Origin: Leptospira fluminis | GTDB lineage: Bacteria; Spirochaetota; Leptospiria; Leptospirales; Leptospiraceae | Length of the DNA stretch: 64,000 nt | Direction of reading: 5' to 3' | Assembly: GCF_004771275.1 (NCBI RefSeq) | Contig: NZ_RQEV01000017.1 | Span: 129,044 to 193,043 of the forward strand | Part shown: positions 18,381-26,644 of the stretch, piece after piece | Position numbering within the stretch: the first letter of the stretch is position 1 | How the letters are laid out: each line of letters opens with the position of its first letter | Notes under the pieces: generated by a model | Told to the model about the DNA's origin: nothing | Database searches by the model: none | The model's input: only the letters and a program-made list of their open reading frames with translations | Made by a program: the position numbers and the translations under genes

Positions 18381-18727
18381 ACGACGCAAACTGTCTTTTT
18401 TGCAGGATTATCCGGAAGGAAATCCCGGCCAAAATCGCCTACGAGGATGAAAATATATTAGCATTTCATGATATTTCTCCCCAAGCGCCGGTTCATGTTT
18501 TAGTTATCCCTAAAAAGCATTACGTGTCTCTAGACGAACTAGGAGAAGGGGAAAAGAATCTGGCAGGGGAGCTTCTCTTTCGCATTCGGGAATTGGCGAG
18601 ATCCCTCGGACTGGCGCAAAACGGCTACCGCGTGGTCAATAATAGGGGCCCACAAGGCGGCCAAACCGTCTTCCACCTACACTTTCACCTGTTAGGCGGT
18701 CGACAGATGACCTGGCCTCCGGGCTGA
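18377..18727 (+). CDS. HIT-family nucleotide hydrolase (HINT type)
   Basis: This 116-residue protein has the usual HINT length. It begins [19 protein letters not shown] and ends with the histidine triad [12 protein letters not shown], with catalytic His residues in the His-x-His-x-His array. Such proteins hydrolyse purine nucleoside phosphoramidates and similar adenylylated compounds. The ATG at 18377 overlaps the ROK stop by 4 nt; the longer TTG-initiated version would run inside the ROK gene and is less likely. Cytoplasmic. Confidence 0.94.
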   Translation: MNDANCLFCRIIRKEIPAKIAYEDENILAFHDISPQAPVHVLVIPKKHYVSLDELGEGEKNLAGELLFRIRELARSLGLAQNGYRVVNNRGPQGGQTVFHLHFHLLGGRQMTWPPG

Positions 18728-18744
18728 ACCGTTGGAGTTCCTCC

Positions 18745-19716
18745 TTGAAAAAACTCGCGATCGGAATCTTAATCAGCGGCATTTCCTTGGGTTTCCTATT
18801 TTGGAAACTGGACCTTTCCGGTTTTGCCAATATCCGGGAAAGATGGGAGCCTATATATTTGCTGCCTTTTTTTGCGGCGATCATCTGGGGCTTGTCGCTT
18901 TTTTCCTGGAGATGGTACCTTCTCCTCGGAAAAAGGATCCCGTTTAAGACCGCGCTTCTCTCTTCGTTTATCGGCGTGGGAGCGAACCAATTCCTGCCCG
19001 CACGGGGCGGCGATATTTTCCGGCTGTACTTATGCAAAAAGGATTCGGACGCCAACTACGGATCCCTGGTGAGCGCTCTCTTTCTGGAAAAAGTTTTGGA
19101 TTTCGCTTTCATCTTCAGCGCGGGACTCGGCGCTTTCTTCCTGTTGGGCATTCACCAGGATTTCGTACGTTTCCTATTGCCGCTCGTGGGAATCGCTTCC
19201 ATTTTGGGAGTCCTCGTTTTCGTGCGTTTTTTCCACAAAGGGATCGCATCGTTGGGAGAAGCGTTATTTTCAAAAGTGGGAAAAGGGGAATTTTTCCGCA
19301 GCAAACTCTCCCCTCTCGTCCTGGAGCTGGGCGGATTTTTAAGTCTGAACAATGCGGGAAAGCACGGCTTACTCACCGGCTGCACTTGGCTCTTTGGTTA
19401 CGGACTCCATTATACTTTGTTACAGTATTTGGTAGGAATCCATTTAAGTCCGATGGAGACCGTATTCATCATGTTTTGCGGAGCCGTAGGAGTGATGGTC
19501 CCTTCCGCACCGTCCGGTGCAGGTGTATACCACGCTTCCATTACTTCGGGATTCGTCTTATTAGGAAGGGAAAGTTCGGAAGGATTGGTCTACGCCACTA
19601 CGGTACATCTAGGGCAGATGGTTTCTCTAGGAATCTTAACGGCGATTCTTTATACGTATTGGTCCTTTACCGGAAAAGAACGCATTCCCGCGGAATTGTC
19701 CGGGGAAAAAGACTGA
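18745..19716 (+). CDS. Flippase-like integral membrane protein (YbhN/AglD family)
   Basis: This 323-residue protein has about eight membrane segments and the family signatures [20 protein letters not shown] near residue 75 and [13 protein letters not shown] near residue 255. The family (lysylphosphatidylglycerol synthase membrane part, UPF0104) is thought to move lipids or lipid-linked sugars. The start is TTG at 18745, with GGAG upstream at a usable distance. It closes the operon with the ABC, ROK and HIT genes, and a bidirectional terminator follows. The joint presence of a sugar kinase and a flippase hints at envelope glycan work (inference). Confidence 0.83.
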   Translation: MKKLAIGILISGISLGFLFWKLDLSGFANIRERWEPIYLLPFFAAIIWGLSLFSWRWYLLLGKRIPFKTALLSSFIGVGANQFLPARGGDIFRLYLCKKDSDANYGSLVSALFLEKVLDFAFIFSAGLGAFFLLGIHQDFVRFLLPLVGIASILGVLVFVRFFHKGIASLGEALFSKVGKGEFFRSKLSPLVLELGGFLSLNNAGKHGLLTGCTWLFGYGLHYTLLQYLVGIHLSPMETVFIMFCGAVGVMVPSAPSGAGVYHASITSGFVLLGRESSEGLVYATTVHLGQMVSLGILTAILYTYWSFTGKERIPAELSGEKD

Positions 19717-19750
19717 ACCCCTTGTTCGCTTATACATTACCGATAAAATA

Positions 19751-19783
19751 AAAATCCCGCAGGGAAATTTCCCGCGGGATTTT
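19751..19783. terminator. Bidirectional terminator
   Basis: AAAATCCCGC at 19751-19760 pairs perfectly with GCGGGATTTT at 19774-19783, and the interior GGGAAATTTCCC is itself self-complementary. A and T runs on the two sides let it serve both the flippase gene and the convergent small lipoprotein gene. Confidence 0.85.
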
Positions 19784-19802
19784 ATCCGAAAAAAGAATCA
19801 GT

Positions 19803-20228
19803 TCAATTCGCGGAGAATTTTTGCATGTCCTCGCAACCGGGAATCGTGCGCTGTTTTCCTTGGCTTCCTTTATAGAAATCGCAAGTCGTTTTTTCCACCG
19901 CCGCAATGCAGGTTTCGAAAGAGGAGACCATATCCGCGGTGACTTCTTGTTTCTTTTCCTGACGTGCCTTACGAGCCTTCTCGAAATTTTCCTTGAAATA
20001 GGCTTCGCAATTCTCTTCCGATTGCATAAACGGAGGGATCATGTTGCGGTACTGGGCCGGGACTTTTGCGAGTTCGTCTTTCGTACACTCTATCGTCTTG
20101 GAACACATGACTTTCTGGAATTTCGGGGCCAATTCCATCAGCCTTTCCTCGGGAGATTTGGAAGATTTGCAATCTCCTAAGGAAAGGATACAGAGAGCGC
20201 ATAGCGATAGCAGGATTGAAATTCTCAT
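19803..20228 (-). CDS. Small cysteine-containing lipoprotein
   Basis: This 141-residue protein starts at the ATG at 20228, with GGAG 9 nt upstream. The signal MRISILLSLCALCILSLGDC ends at a probable lipidated Cys. The mature part has CSKTIECTKDELAKVP, a Lys/Glu-rich helix and further Cys residues near the C-terminus (ETC, TTC, GC), so disulphides are likely outside the cytoplasm. This resembles a lipoprotein family seen in Leptospira, but I cannot assign a function. Monocistronic, ending at the bidirectional terminator. Confidence 0.78.
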   Translation of the reverse strand: MRISILLSLCALCILSLGDCKSSKSPEERLMELAPKFQKVMCSKTIECTKDELAKVPAQYRNMIPPFMQSEENCEAYFKENFEKARKARQEKKQEVTADMVSSFETCIAAVEKTTCDFYKGSQGKQRTIPGCEDMQKFSAN

Positions 20229-20361
20229 CGGAAACTCCGGTAAATAAATTTTAAACCAACCTAACGAAAAGATTCGATCGGGAAATTCTTTTTCCGAAGC
20301 TTTGGAAGAAATTTCCAAAACCTCGTCCGCTTTAATGGAGGATGCCGATTCGAAGATGGAA

Positions 20362-21816
20362 TCAGGCCACGTTTTTGAACAGCCGATGGACCACCGCTTT
20401 CCGCCCCACTCCTTTCAGAGAGGCTTCGGAAGTTTCCCAGATATATCCTTTTTCGCTCAGCATACGATCCACTCCCGGAGTTTTCAGGACGGATTGGGTC
20501 ACCCAAATTTCTCCGGCTTGCGCCAGACCCTGCACCCTCGCGGCTATGTTCACACTTTGACCGAAATAGTCCAATCTCTCGTCGTTGATGACCGCCAAGG
20601 AAGGCCCTTCGTTCAAACCCACTTTCAATCCGATCTCGAAACCTTGGGTATGCGCCTCCTGATTCATACGATCGATCCTACTCATCATCTCGAGGGAAGC
20701 CAACAGTCCTTCGACGGGAGAGGAAAACGTGGCCATGATCGCGTCGCCCATGGTCTTTACTATGGCACCGTTATGTTTTTTAACGGCCTCCATTAAGAGT
20801 CGGAAATGCTCCTGGACCAACTTGTACGCGATCATGTCGCCGGCCTTATCGTACATCTCCGTGGAACCTCTTAGATCGGTGAACATGATCGTAAGACTTT
20901 TGACGTTCAGATTTAGATCGGACCTCAACTGCTGCACTCGGAACAAATCACGGAAGGTCTGATTATTCAGCAGATTTTTGGCCGTCAGGAATTCGGAGAC
21001 CCGAGTAGGATGACGCCTGGTAATTTCCTGGATTCGACCGGGATTGGGGGCAAGATGCAACCCACCGGCCTTATTTATGGTACGATTCGTGATCTTAACC
21101 TCGTACTTACCTTTGGGAAGATGCAATTCCGAAGGAGTAAAACCCGTAGGAAGAAGAATCAACTCCACCGTATCCATAATTTGCGGACCTTCCTTATCGA
21201 AGTGGAGAAAGGCGGCCGAATTATTTTCCACCGACGTAAACTGGTACACCTTCACATTCTCCGCATCCACCTCGATCGTGATCGTGCTGTTCGGTTCCAT
21301 ATTCAGTAATCCGCGGAGAGTTGTGGTCAGAAACTGGAGCAACTGCGGGGATTTTTGGTAATTTTGCGAAAAGTGAAAATTGTAATAGGACTGGACGTCT
21401 TGTAGGGAAAGAGCCGTAAAGTCGATACGTTTTACCGAAGGATGGATCGTGAAGGTGACTTCGACCTGATCGTCCAGAGTGGTGGGAATATCTATATTAC
21501 AAATATAGCAATGAAAGGAATTTTGATCGATCTCATCGAGGGACTTATGACTAGAGGCGACTCCTCCGCAAGCGGGACAGACCATATTATAAGCTATGTC
21601 GAAAAGTCCGATTTTCGCGCCGTGTAGAAATAGATCCAAAGATTTACCGGAATCGAAACCGGTCTTAGAAGCAAACCGAAACGGATTGATCCGGATCAAA
21701 TCCCAGACGTCCGATTTTCTCAAATGTCCGATAAAGGTCCGAACGTCGGATTTGTCCAGGTTGGAAAACCCTTCCAACGATTTTTCCTTTTGCTCCAGAT
21801 TGGCTTCTTGAAACAT
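20362..21816 (-). CDS. Class III adenylate/guanylate cyclase with N-terminal DUF5939-like domain
   Basis: This 484-residue protein has an N-terminal region of about 270 residues with a zinc-ribbon-like pair (CPAC and CYIC, about 80-105), matching the DUF5939 part of Leptospira cyclases. A catalytic domain follows (about 305-480) with IMFTDLRGSTEMYDKAGD (metal Asp), TMGDAIMATF and the dimer-interface segment DYFGQSVNIAARVQG. It has no membrane helix, so it is cytoplasmic. AAGGGGG precedes the ATG. It makes cAMP or cGMP from the triphosphate; substrate choice cannot be set by eye. The Crp/Fnr protein at 2548-3165 is a conceivable effector but not linked. Confidence 0.9.
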   Translation of the reverse strand: MFQEANLEQKEKSLEGFSNLDKSDVRTFIGHLRKSDVWDLIRINPFRFASKTGFDSGKSLDLFLHGAKIGLFDIAYNMVCPACGGVASSHKSLDEIDQNSFHCYICNIDIPTTLDDQVEVTFTIHPSVKRIDFTALSLQDVQSYYNFHFSQNYQKSPQLLQFLTTTLRGLLNMEPNSTITIEVDAENVKVYQFTSVENNSAAFLHFDKEGPQIMDTVELILLPTGFTPSELHLPKGKYEVKITNRTINKAGGLHLAPNPGRIQEITRRHPTRVSEFLTAKNLLNNQTFRDLFRVQQLRSDLNLNVKSLTIMFTDLRGSTEMYDKAGDMIAYKLVQEHFRLLMEAVKKHNGAIVKTMGDAIMATFSSPVEGLLASLEMMSRIDRMNQEAHTQGFEIGLKVGLNEGPSLAVINDERLDYFGQSVNIAARVQGLAQAGEIWVTQSVLKTPGVDRMLSEKGYIWETSEASLKGVGRKAVVHRLFKNVA

Positions 21817-22045
21817 GGCACCCCCTTTCGAACTCTTTCGGTTTCATAATATGTTAATGTAACGGAAATAATTACAATTTATTTGACGTTCATCGATCCT
21901 TTTCGGCGGAAAGAAAGTCGGATTTTCCATTCGATTTTTATGAGAGAAAGGAATTTTTGTTTTTTTGCGTCCAAAATCTGCGAAAGAGATTTATTCATTC
22001 CCATCGGGAAAATCAGAAAGTAAGGTACCCACCCCGGACGATCCT

Positions 22046-23332
22046 ATGGAAAAAATCAAAAACGGAAAGAACTCGCGAGTGGTCATCACCGGAATAGGAG
22101 TCATTCTCCCGAATACGTTCACCGTTCAGGATTTTTGGACCAACATTTCCGAGGGAAAATCCCAATTGGATTTCATCTCCCGTTTTTCCACGGAGAATTT
22201 TCCCGTGAAAGTAGCCGGTGAGATGAATACTTTCGATTGGAAACGCCACCTTCCGGAATTGGGCGAAAAGCACGCGAAGAATTATAATACGGAGACCTTC
22301 GCCCTGATGTCCGCCATGGAAGAGGCGAATAAGGATGCCAAAATCGCCAAGAATTCCTTGGACCCGTCGCGGGTCGGATTCATCGATTCCTCTTCTCGAG
22401 CCTCTCTTTCTTGGTGGGAATTCGCTTGGAAAAAGTATCTGGAGGAAAAGGACGAGAGCGTATTCGATCGCTATTCCGTTTTGACTTCCATGGCTTCCAA
22501 CCCTACCAATCTCACTGCCATAAACGCGAATATACAAGGATTCGTGACCACCATTTCCGCGGCTTGCGTAGGGGGCCATCACGCCATCAGTCTTTGTTAC
22601 CAAGCGATCCGTAAGGGAAGAGCGGAAGTCATGTATGCCGGAGGTCACGAATTCCCTCTTCTCAAACCGCTCATGATGATGTATTCCGATCCGACAAGTC
22701 GGGTTATGTCCATGGAAAAGGAAAATCCGAAGCGAGGGATCCGCCCCTATGATAAGAATCGGGACGGCTTCTTATTGGGAGAAGGAGCAGTCGTCTTAGT
22801 GTTGGAAAGACTGGATCGTGCGCTGGAGAGGGGAGCGAGAATTTACGCCGAAGTTCTGGGAACCTATAGTTATAACGAAGCCGATCATGCGTTACGGATG
22901 GACTTAACGGGAAAAAAAGCCGCCGCAGGATTAAAGCACCTGATCCGAATCAGCAACCTGCATTTGGGAGATATAGATTATTTTTGCGGCCACGGAACGG
23001 GAACGTATAACAACGATTTGGCGGAAAGTAGAGCCGTTTCCCACTTGTACGAAGGAAAACCCAAATTTCATTGGTCTCCGGTAGGCTCCATCAAACCGAT
23101 TTTCGGACATACGTTCGGAGCCGCCGGAATCATCAACGTAGCCGCGACTTCCTTGATGCTTCGGAACCAGATCATTTGTCCTACTATCAATTTGACGGAC
23201 CCAGATCCGGAATGCGACCACGATCACGTCGCGGACGGCGCAAGAAAAACAAGATTGCGATACGCCATATCCATGGCCTTTGCGATCGGCAGCCAATCTT
23301 CTTTTGTGAGCCTGGCGGCTCCCGATTTTTAA
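22046..23332 (+). CDS. Beta-ketoacyl synthase, KAS II-like
   Basis: From the ATG at 22046 the protein has 428 residues; a TTG 81 nt upstream would add a poorly conserved tail. It opens VVITGIGVILPN and has the Cys-His-His triad: Cys174 in SAACVGGHH, His316 in CGHGTGT and His355 in IFGHTFGAAG. It should condense an acyl thioester with malonyl-ACP. Compared with FabF, the sequence around residues 100-150 is divergent, so it may belong to a specialised pathway rather than bulk fatty-acid synthesis. It converges with the PP2C gene, the two 3' ends overlapping by 4 nt. Acyl-processing genes follow within 7 kb. Confidence 0.88.
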   Translation: MEKIKNGKNSRVVITGIGVILPNTFTVQDFWTNISEGKSQLDFISRFSTENFPVKVAGEMNTFDWKRHLPELGEKHAKNYNTETFALMSAMEEANKDAKIAKNSLDPSRVGFIDSSSRASLSWWEFAWKKYLEEKDESVFDRYSVLTSMASNPTNLTAINANIQGFVTTISAACVGGHHAISLCYQAIRKGRAEVMYAGGHEFPLLKPLMMMYSDPTSRVMSMEKENPKRGIRPYDKNRDGFLLGEGAVVLVLERLDRALERGARIYAEVLGTYSYNEADHALRMDLTGKKAAAGLKHLIRISNLHLGDIDYFCGHGTGTYNNDLAESRAVSHLYEGKPKFHWSPVGSIKPIFGHTFGAAGIINVAATSLMLRNQIICPTINLTDPDPECDHDHVADGARKTRLRYAISMAFAIGSQSSFVSLAAPDF

Positions 23333-24093
23333 AGTCGATTGATACGGACCAAAAGTACCGTATGATTGTCACGGGTCATCTTTAGGTTCGCCTCTTCGGA
23401 TAGAATGGAACAGATCTCTTTGAGATCTTCATGTTCCCGGATCACTTTTTCCATATAATCGATATTCAAGACCTCGGTGAGTCCGTCCGTGCAAAGCAGA
23501 ATATGATCCCCCGGTGACAATTTTCCGGTTAGATCGAAAATATCCGCCTGCATGTCCTTACTTCCGCCTCCGATACAACTCGTCAAAAGGTTGCGGCCGG
23601 AAAGACCTCCCAATTCCTCGCTGATATTGTGGTCCACGGTGACCTTGCTCAACCTGCCGTCCGTCATGTGATACAGACGACTGTCGCCTACGTTAAATAC
23701 CCAGGATTTCTTTTTTCCCAAGAGACAACCCACTAAGGTCGTCCCCATACTCGGTTTTCCGATGGACTGTCCGTGAAAATTCACCTCGGTATTGATTTTT
23801 CGGATCAGGTTTTTCCAGCCGAGAGGAGGAAGTTCCTCCAGAGGTTGGATCGCGCGGGCCATCCAGGAAAGCTTTTCCAAAGCGGTTTTGCTGGCGACTT
23901 CCCCCGCCTCGTGCCCTCCTAATCCGTCGGCTAAAGCAAAAAGAGCGGGAAAATCCTCCGTGTCGGTCTCCCTGACTTCCGCAAGTTCTCCCTGAACCTG
24001 CCCGCATAGAAATTCTCCGTTGGCAAAGAACGAATCTTCGTTGTGGGAGCGAAAGTTTCCCTTGTCGGTGATTGCATAATAGCGGATGTTCAT
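23329..24093 (-). CDS. PP2C-family serine/threonine phosphatase
   Basis: This 254-residue soluble protein has all PPM motifs: HNEDSF near the N-terminus, FALADGLGGHEAGEVAS, GTTLVG, VFNVGDSRLY, LLCTDGLTEV and the final RDNHTVLLVRI. The metal-binding Asp residues are intact, so it should remove phosphate from Ser or Thr in a Mn/Mg-dependent way. It lies downstream of the SDR gene on the same strand, but a terminator between them suggests separate transcription. Kinase partner is not evident locally. The 1791-residue kinase is 6 kb away. Confidence 0.93.
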   Translation of the reverse strand: MNIRYYAITDKGNFRSHNEDSFFANGEFLCGQVQGELAEVRETDTEDFPALFALADGLGGHEAGEVASKTALEKLSWMARAIQPLEELPPLGWKNLIRKINTEVNFHGQSIGKPSMGTTLVGCLLGKKKSWVFNVGDSRLYHMTDGRLSKVTVDHNISEELGGLSGRNLLTSCIGGGSKDMQADIFDLTGKLSPGDHILLCTDGLTEVLNIDYMEKVIREHEDLKEICSILSEEANLKMTRDNHTVLLVRINRL

Positions 24094-24177
24094 TTTTAGA
24101 AATTCCGAATATAGGTCCGGAACCCTGCGATCTTTTACAAGAATGCACCGGTTTCATCCGTCCTACAAGAAAAAAGA

Positions 24178-24201
24178 GCGTTTTGAGACGGCCGAAAACG
24201 C
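24178..24201 (-). terminator. Rho-independent terminator after the SDR gene
   Basis: GCGTTTT at 24178-24184 pairs with AAAACGC at 24195-24201 around a 10-nt loop. On the minus strand it is followed by TCTTTTTT. It lies just past the SDR stop at 24207. Confidence 0.75.
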
Positions 24202-24206
24202 GGGTT

Positions 24207-24968
24207 CTATTTTGCGGAATACCCTCCATCCACAGGCAGGGCCACGCCGGTAACGAAAGAGGACTCGTCGGAACAAAGCCAAACCGCCGCCTGCGCTACC
24301 TCTTCCGGCTCCGAAAGTCGACGTAAGGGGTGAAGACCGGTGATCCGACGTTCCGCATCCGCAGGATCGGAGGAACTCCTAAATAAACCTGTCAACATTT
24401 CCGTCCGAATGAACCCGGGGCAGATCGCGTTTACACGAATTCGATCTTCCGCATATTCCAAGGCCGCGGACCTGGTCAGGCCGATAATTCCGTGTTTGGC
24501 GGCGGAATAGGGCGCTACCTTCCAGTCCGCGCCGACGATCCCGGCTACGGACGATACGTTCACGATCGCACCTCTTCCTCTTTTCAACATCAGCGGAATT
24601 TGATACTTCATACAAAGCCAAGTACCTTTCAAATTCACGTCGATTACTTTGTCCCATACCTTTTCCGGATAATCGTGCAAAGGCAGCGCCAGCCCTCCGA
24701 TTCCCGCATTGTTGACCGCGAAATCCAATCCACCGTAAAGCGACTCCGCCTTTTGAACGAATTCTCGGACTCCGGAATCTACCGAAACGTCGCAAACGAA
24801 AAACTTCGCCTCTCCTCCGGACGAAGCGACTTCGGCTTCCACCTTTTTTCCTTCCTCTTCCCGTCTTCCGCAGAATAGGACTTTGGCTCCGCGCGCCGCT
24901 AATTCCAAAACCACGGCTCGTCCAATCCCGGTATTCCCTCCGGTTACGATCGCTATTTTATCTTTCAT
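24207..24968 (-). CDS. Short-chain dehydrogenase/reductase
   Basis: This 253-residue classical SDR has TGGNTGIG for NAD(P) binding at about 9-16, the structural NNAG, the catalytic Ser in VNVSSVAG, and YSAAK (Tyr about 155, Lys about 159). The Arg after the glycine loop (CGRREEEG) suggests NADP(H) preference. It interconverts a carbonyl and an alcohol; the FabG-like length and position among ketosynthases and thioesterases fit a 3-oxoacyl reductase role, which is inference. It has its own terminator. Confidence 0.92.
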   Translation of the reverse strand: MKDKIAIVTGGNTGIGRAVVLELAARGAKVLFCGRREEEGKKVEAEVASSGGEAKFFVCDVSVDSGVREFVQKAESLYGGLDFAVNNAGIGGLALPLHDYPEKVWDKVIDVNLKGTWLCMKYQIPLMLKRGRGAIVNVSSVAGIVGADWKVAPYSAAKHGIIGLTRSAALEYAEDRIRVNAICPGFIRTEMLTGLFRSSSDPADAERRITGLHPLRRLSEPEEVAQAAVWLCSDESSFVTGVALPVDGGYSAK

Positions 24969-25056
24969 GAATGCTCGATTCGATCTCGGATTTCCCGAGA
25001 GGGGCTTCGGTGAGAGGAAGTAATACGGTATTTACGGAGCGAGTCAACCAAAATCT

Positions 25057-25926
25057 CTAATTGATTTTACGCGTCGGACTGCTACGCACGGTATTTAAAT
25101 ATTTCTTTAAGTGTTCGTTGATTTTTTCCAAATCCGATAATTCCTCGCTCAGATCCGCGATTTTCAGATCGTTGACCAGCATCAATAAGTACCGCAATTC
25201 CTCTAGATGCTCCTTGGCTCGAAGTATATTCCGGATTTTCTCGGATCGTATACGGGCTCCCCAAGCTCCCGAGATTCGGGCAGGTATCCGGGAAGAAACG
25301 GACCTTACCCTTTCGATCCAGGAGTCCTCCGCCTTCGACCGCAATTCATCGCACAACGCATACAACCTGAGCACGAAATCGTGTGCGATTTTCCATACCT
25401 CCAGTCTCTGGAAGCCGGATTGAACTTCGGTATCTGCGGAAAAATTCGAGGTCCCCACGGGAGGACTGGGCATAGATTGGATTTTCCCGGACGCGAACTT
25501 TTCCCGGAAAGGCGCGGGAACAAAACTCACTTTTCTTTGTTTATAATCGAAAAATAATACTCTGATTTTAACGAGGGAGACTTTTCTTCTTCTGCCGTCC
25601 TTGGACAGCCGAAAATACAGATCGAAAGATTTATCCTCCAACCGATCCAAGGAAACGTCTATGGTCGCCACATCCCGGTAAAGTAATTCGCCTTCGTAGC
25701 GTATCGAAGCGTTCGCGAAAATGATGCTATATCCGTGGATGTCCATCACGGAATATCCCAGAAATTGGAAAAAGCGGAGATGAGCTTCCATCACCAATTC
25801 CATGATGGTTGCAAAAGAGACATGGAGATCCATGCTGAGATCGGTCTTTCGAATCGGAATTTCCGTCGTAAAATAATATCTTTCGGGAAATTCCGACTCC
25901 TGTCCCGAAGAGGTTTCGGCTTTCAT
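25057..25926 (-). CDS. Hotdog acyl-CoA thioesterase fused to an IVP/S23-type four-helix bundle
   Basis: This 289-residue protein has two parts. Residues 1-145 or so are a 4HBT hotdog thioesterase (MELVMEAHLRFFQFLGY helix, then strands with RYEGELLYRDVATIDV and KVSLVKIRVLFFDYK). After a Ser/Pro linker, residues 170-285 match the four-helix-bundle proteins encoded in 23S rRNA intervening sequences: FQRLEVWKIAHDFVLRLYAL, RIPARISGAWG and a helix with EELRYLLML. The bundle may mediate oligomerisation. Its start overlaps the stop of the preceding thioesterase by 4 nt. I know of no common annotation for this combination. Confidence 0.82.
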   Translation of the reverse strand: MKAETSSGQESEFPERYYFTTEIPIRKTDLSMDLHVSFATIMELVMEAHLRFFQFLGYSVMDIHGYSIIFANASIRYEGELLYRDVATIDVSLDRLEDKSFDLYFRLSKDGRRRKVSLVKIRVLFFDYKQRKVSFVPAPFREKFASGKIQSMPSPPVGTSNFSADTEVQSGFQRLEVWKIAHDFVLRLYALCDELRSKAEDSWIERVRSVSSRIPARISGAWGARIRSEKIRNILRAKEHLEELRYLLMLVNDLKIADLSEELSDLEKINEHLKKYLNTVRSSPTRKIN

Positions 25927-26366
25927 TCGGAAAACTTTTCCCGAAACTCCTTCGGGATCTCCAAAGTCTTGCGGGCTTTGTAGTCGTAAAATACCAGGGA
26001 AACTTTCACAATGGCGACTTCTTCCCTCTCGGGAATCTTCGTTGCGAAGAAGATCAAATCGCAGGATTTATTCCCGAGATTCGTGACGGCCACCTGCCAA
26101 TCCAAACGCTCCCCTTCTCTGGCTTCGGACCGATAGTCTACTTCCAATTTCGGAACGATGATATTAGCCCCGGCGATGTTCGATTTGGACCAGGAAAAAT
26201 GCTCCAAAAACCCGTCAAAGACCTTGTCGACCAGAGGAATCAAAGTGGCATAGGTCACATGGGAAACGAAAATCCCTCCGATTACGGTCGCGCTCCGAAT
26301 ATCCGCATTTTGAACCTGGACTTCCATCCGATAATCGAAGTGTGACGGAACGGAGATCTGAGACAT
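25923..26366 (-). CDS. Acyl-CoA thioesterase (4HBT family)
   Basis: This 147-residue single-domain hotdog protein is homologous in layout to the N-terminal half of the downstream fusion gene. The long helix lies near HVTYATLIPLVDKVFDGFL and the strand near EVDYRSEAREGERLDWQVAV. Both end in similar KVSLVFYDYKARK / IPKEFREKF segments, which suggests a tandem duplication. Such enzymes release CoA from acyl thioesters as homo-oligomers; here a heteromer with the fusion protein is possible. First gene of a two-gene operon with a 4-nt overlap. Confidence 0.88.
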   Translation of the reverse strand: MSQISVPSHFDYRMEVQVQNADIRSATVIGGIFVSHVTYATLIPLVDKVFDGFLEHFSWSKSNIAGANIIVPKLEVDYRSEAREGERLDWQVAVTNLGNKSCDLIFFATKIPEREEVAIVKVSLVFYDYKARKTLEIPKEFREKFSE

Positions 26367-26644
26367 GATTTTCTCTTTCGAAGGAAAGATCCCTTTTTAA
26401 TATCGGTCCCGTAAAAACGGTTCTTGAAAGGAGGATGCGAATCCGATTCTATAATAGACTCCAACGTTAGGCGAATTTAAGTCTTTTTTTCCGAAAGTTT
26501 TCCGATTTCACCGTTGATTTTAATTTTCATCCGATTTCTCGGGTCACCGGTATGAAAATCCGGTTTTTTCCGTCAAATCCATGATAATCTGTTGGGAGTT
26601 TACCGTGTGCCGTTCCACGGTTAGAATTTCTACGCTAGAATGCA

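Noticed and set aside
19032..19751. 239-codon plus-strand frame inside the flippase-like gene
   Set aside because: It runs in another frame over a well-supported membrane protein and is Arg-rich without any domain.
22013..22648. Minus-strand frame within the KAS II-like gene
   Set aside because: Antisense shadow; the plus-strand gene has all catalytic residues.
26602..26621. ACCGTG/CACGGT inverted repeat between the thioesterase and CoA-transferase genes
   Set aside because: The 6-bp arms with an 8-nt spacer are within chance for this much sequence and have no family precedent I could name.
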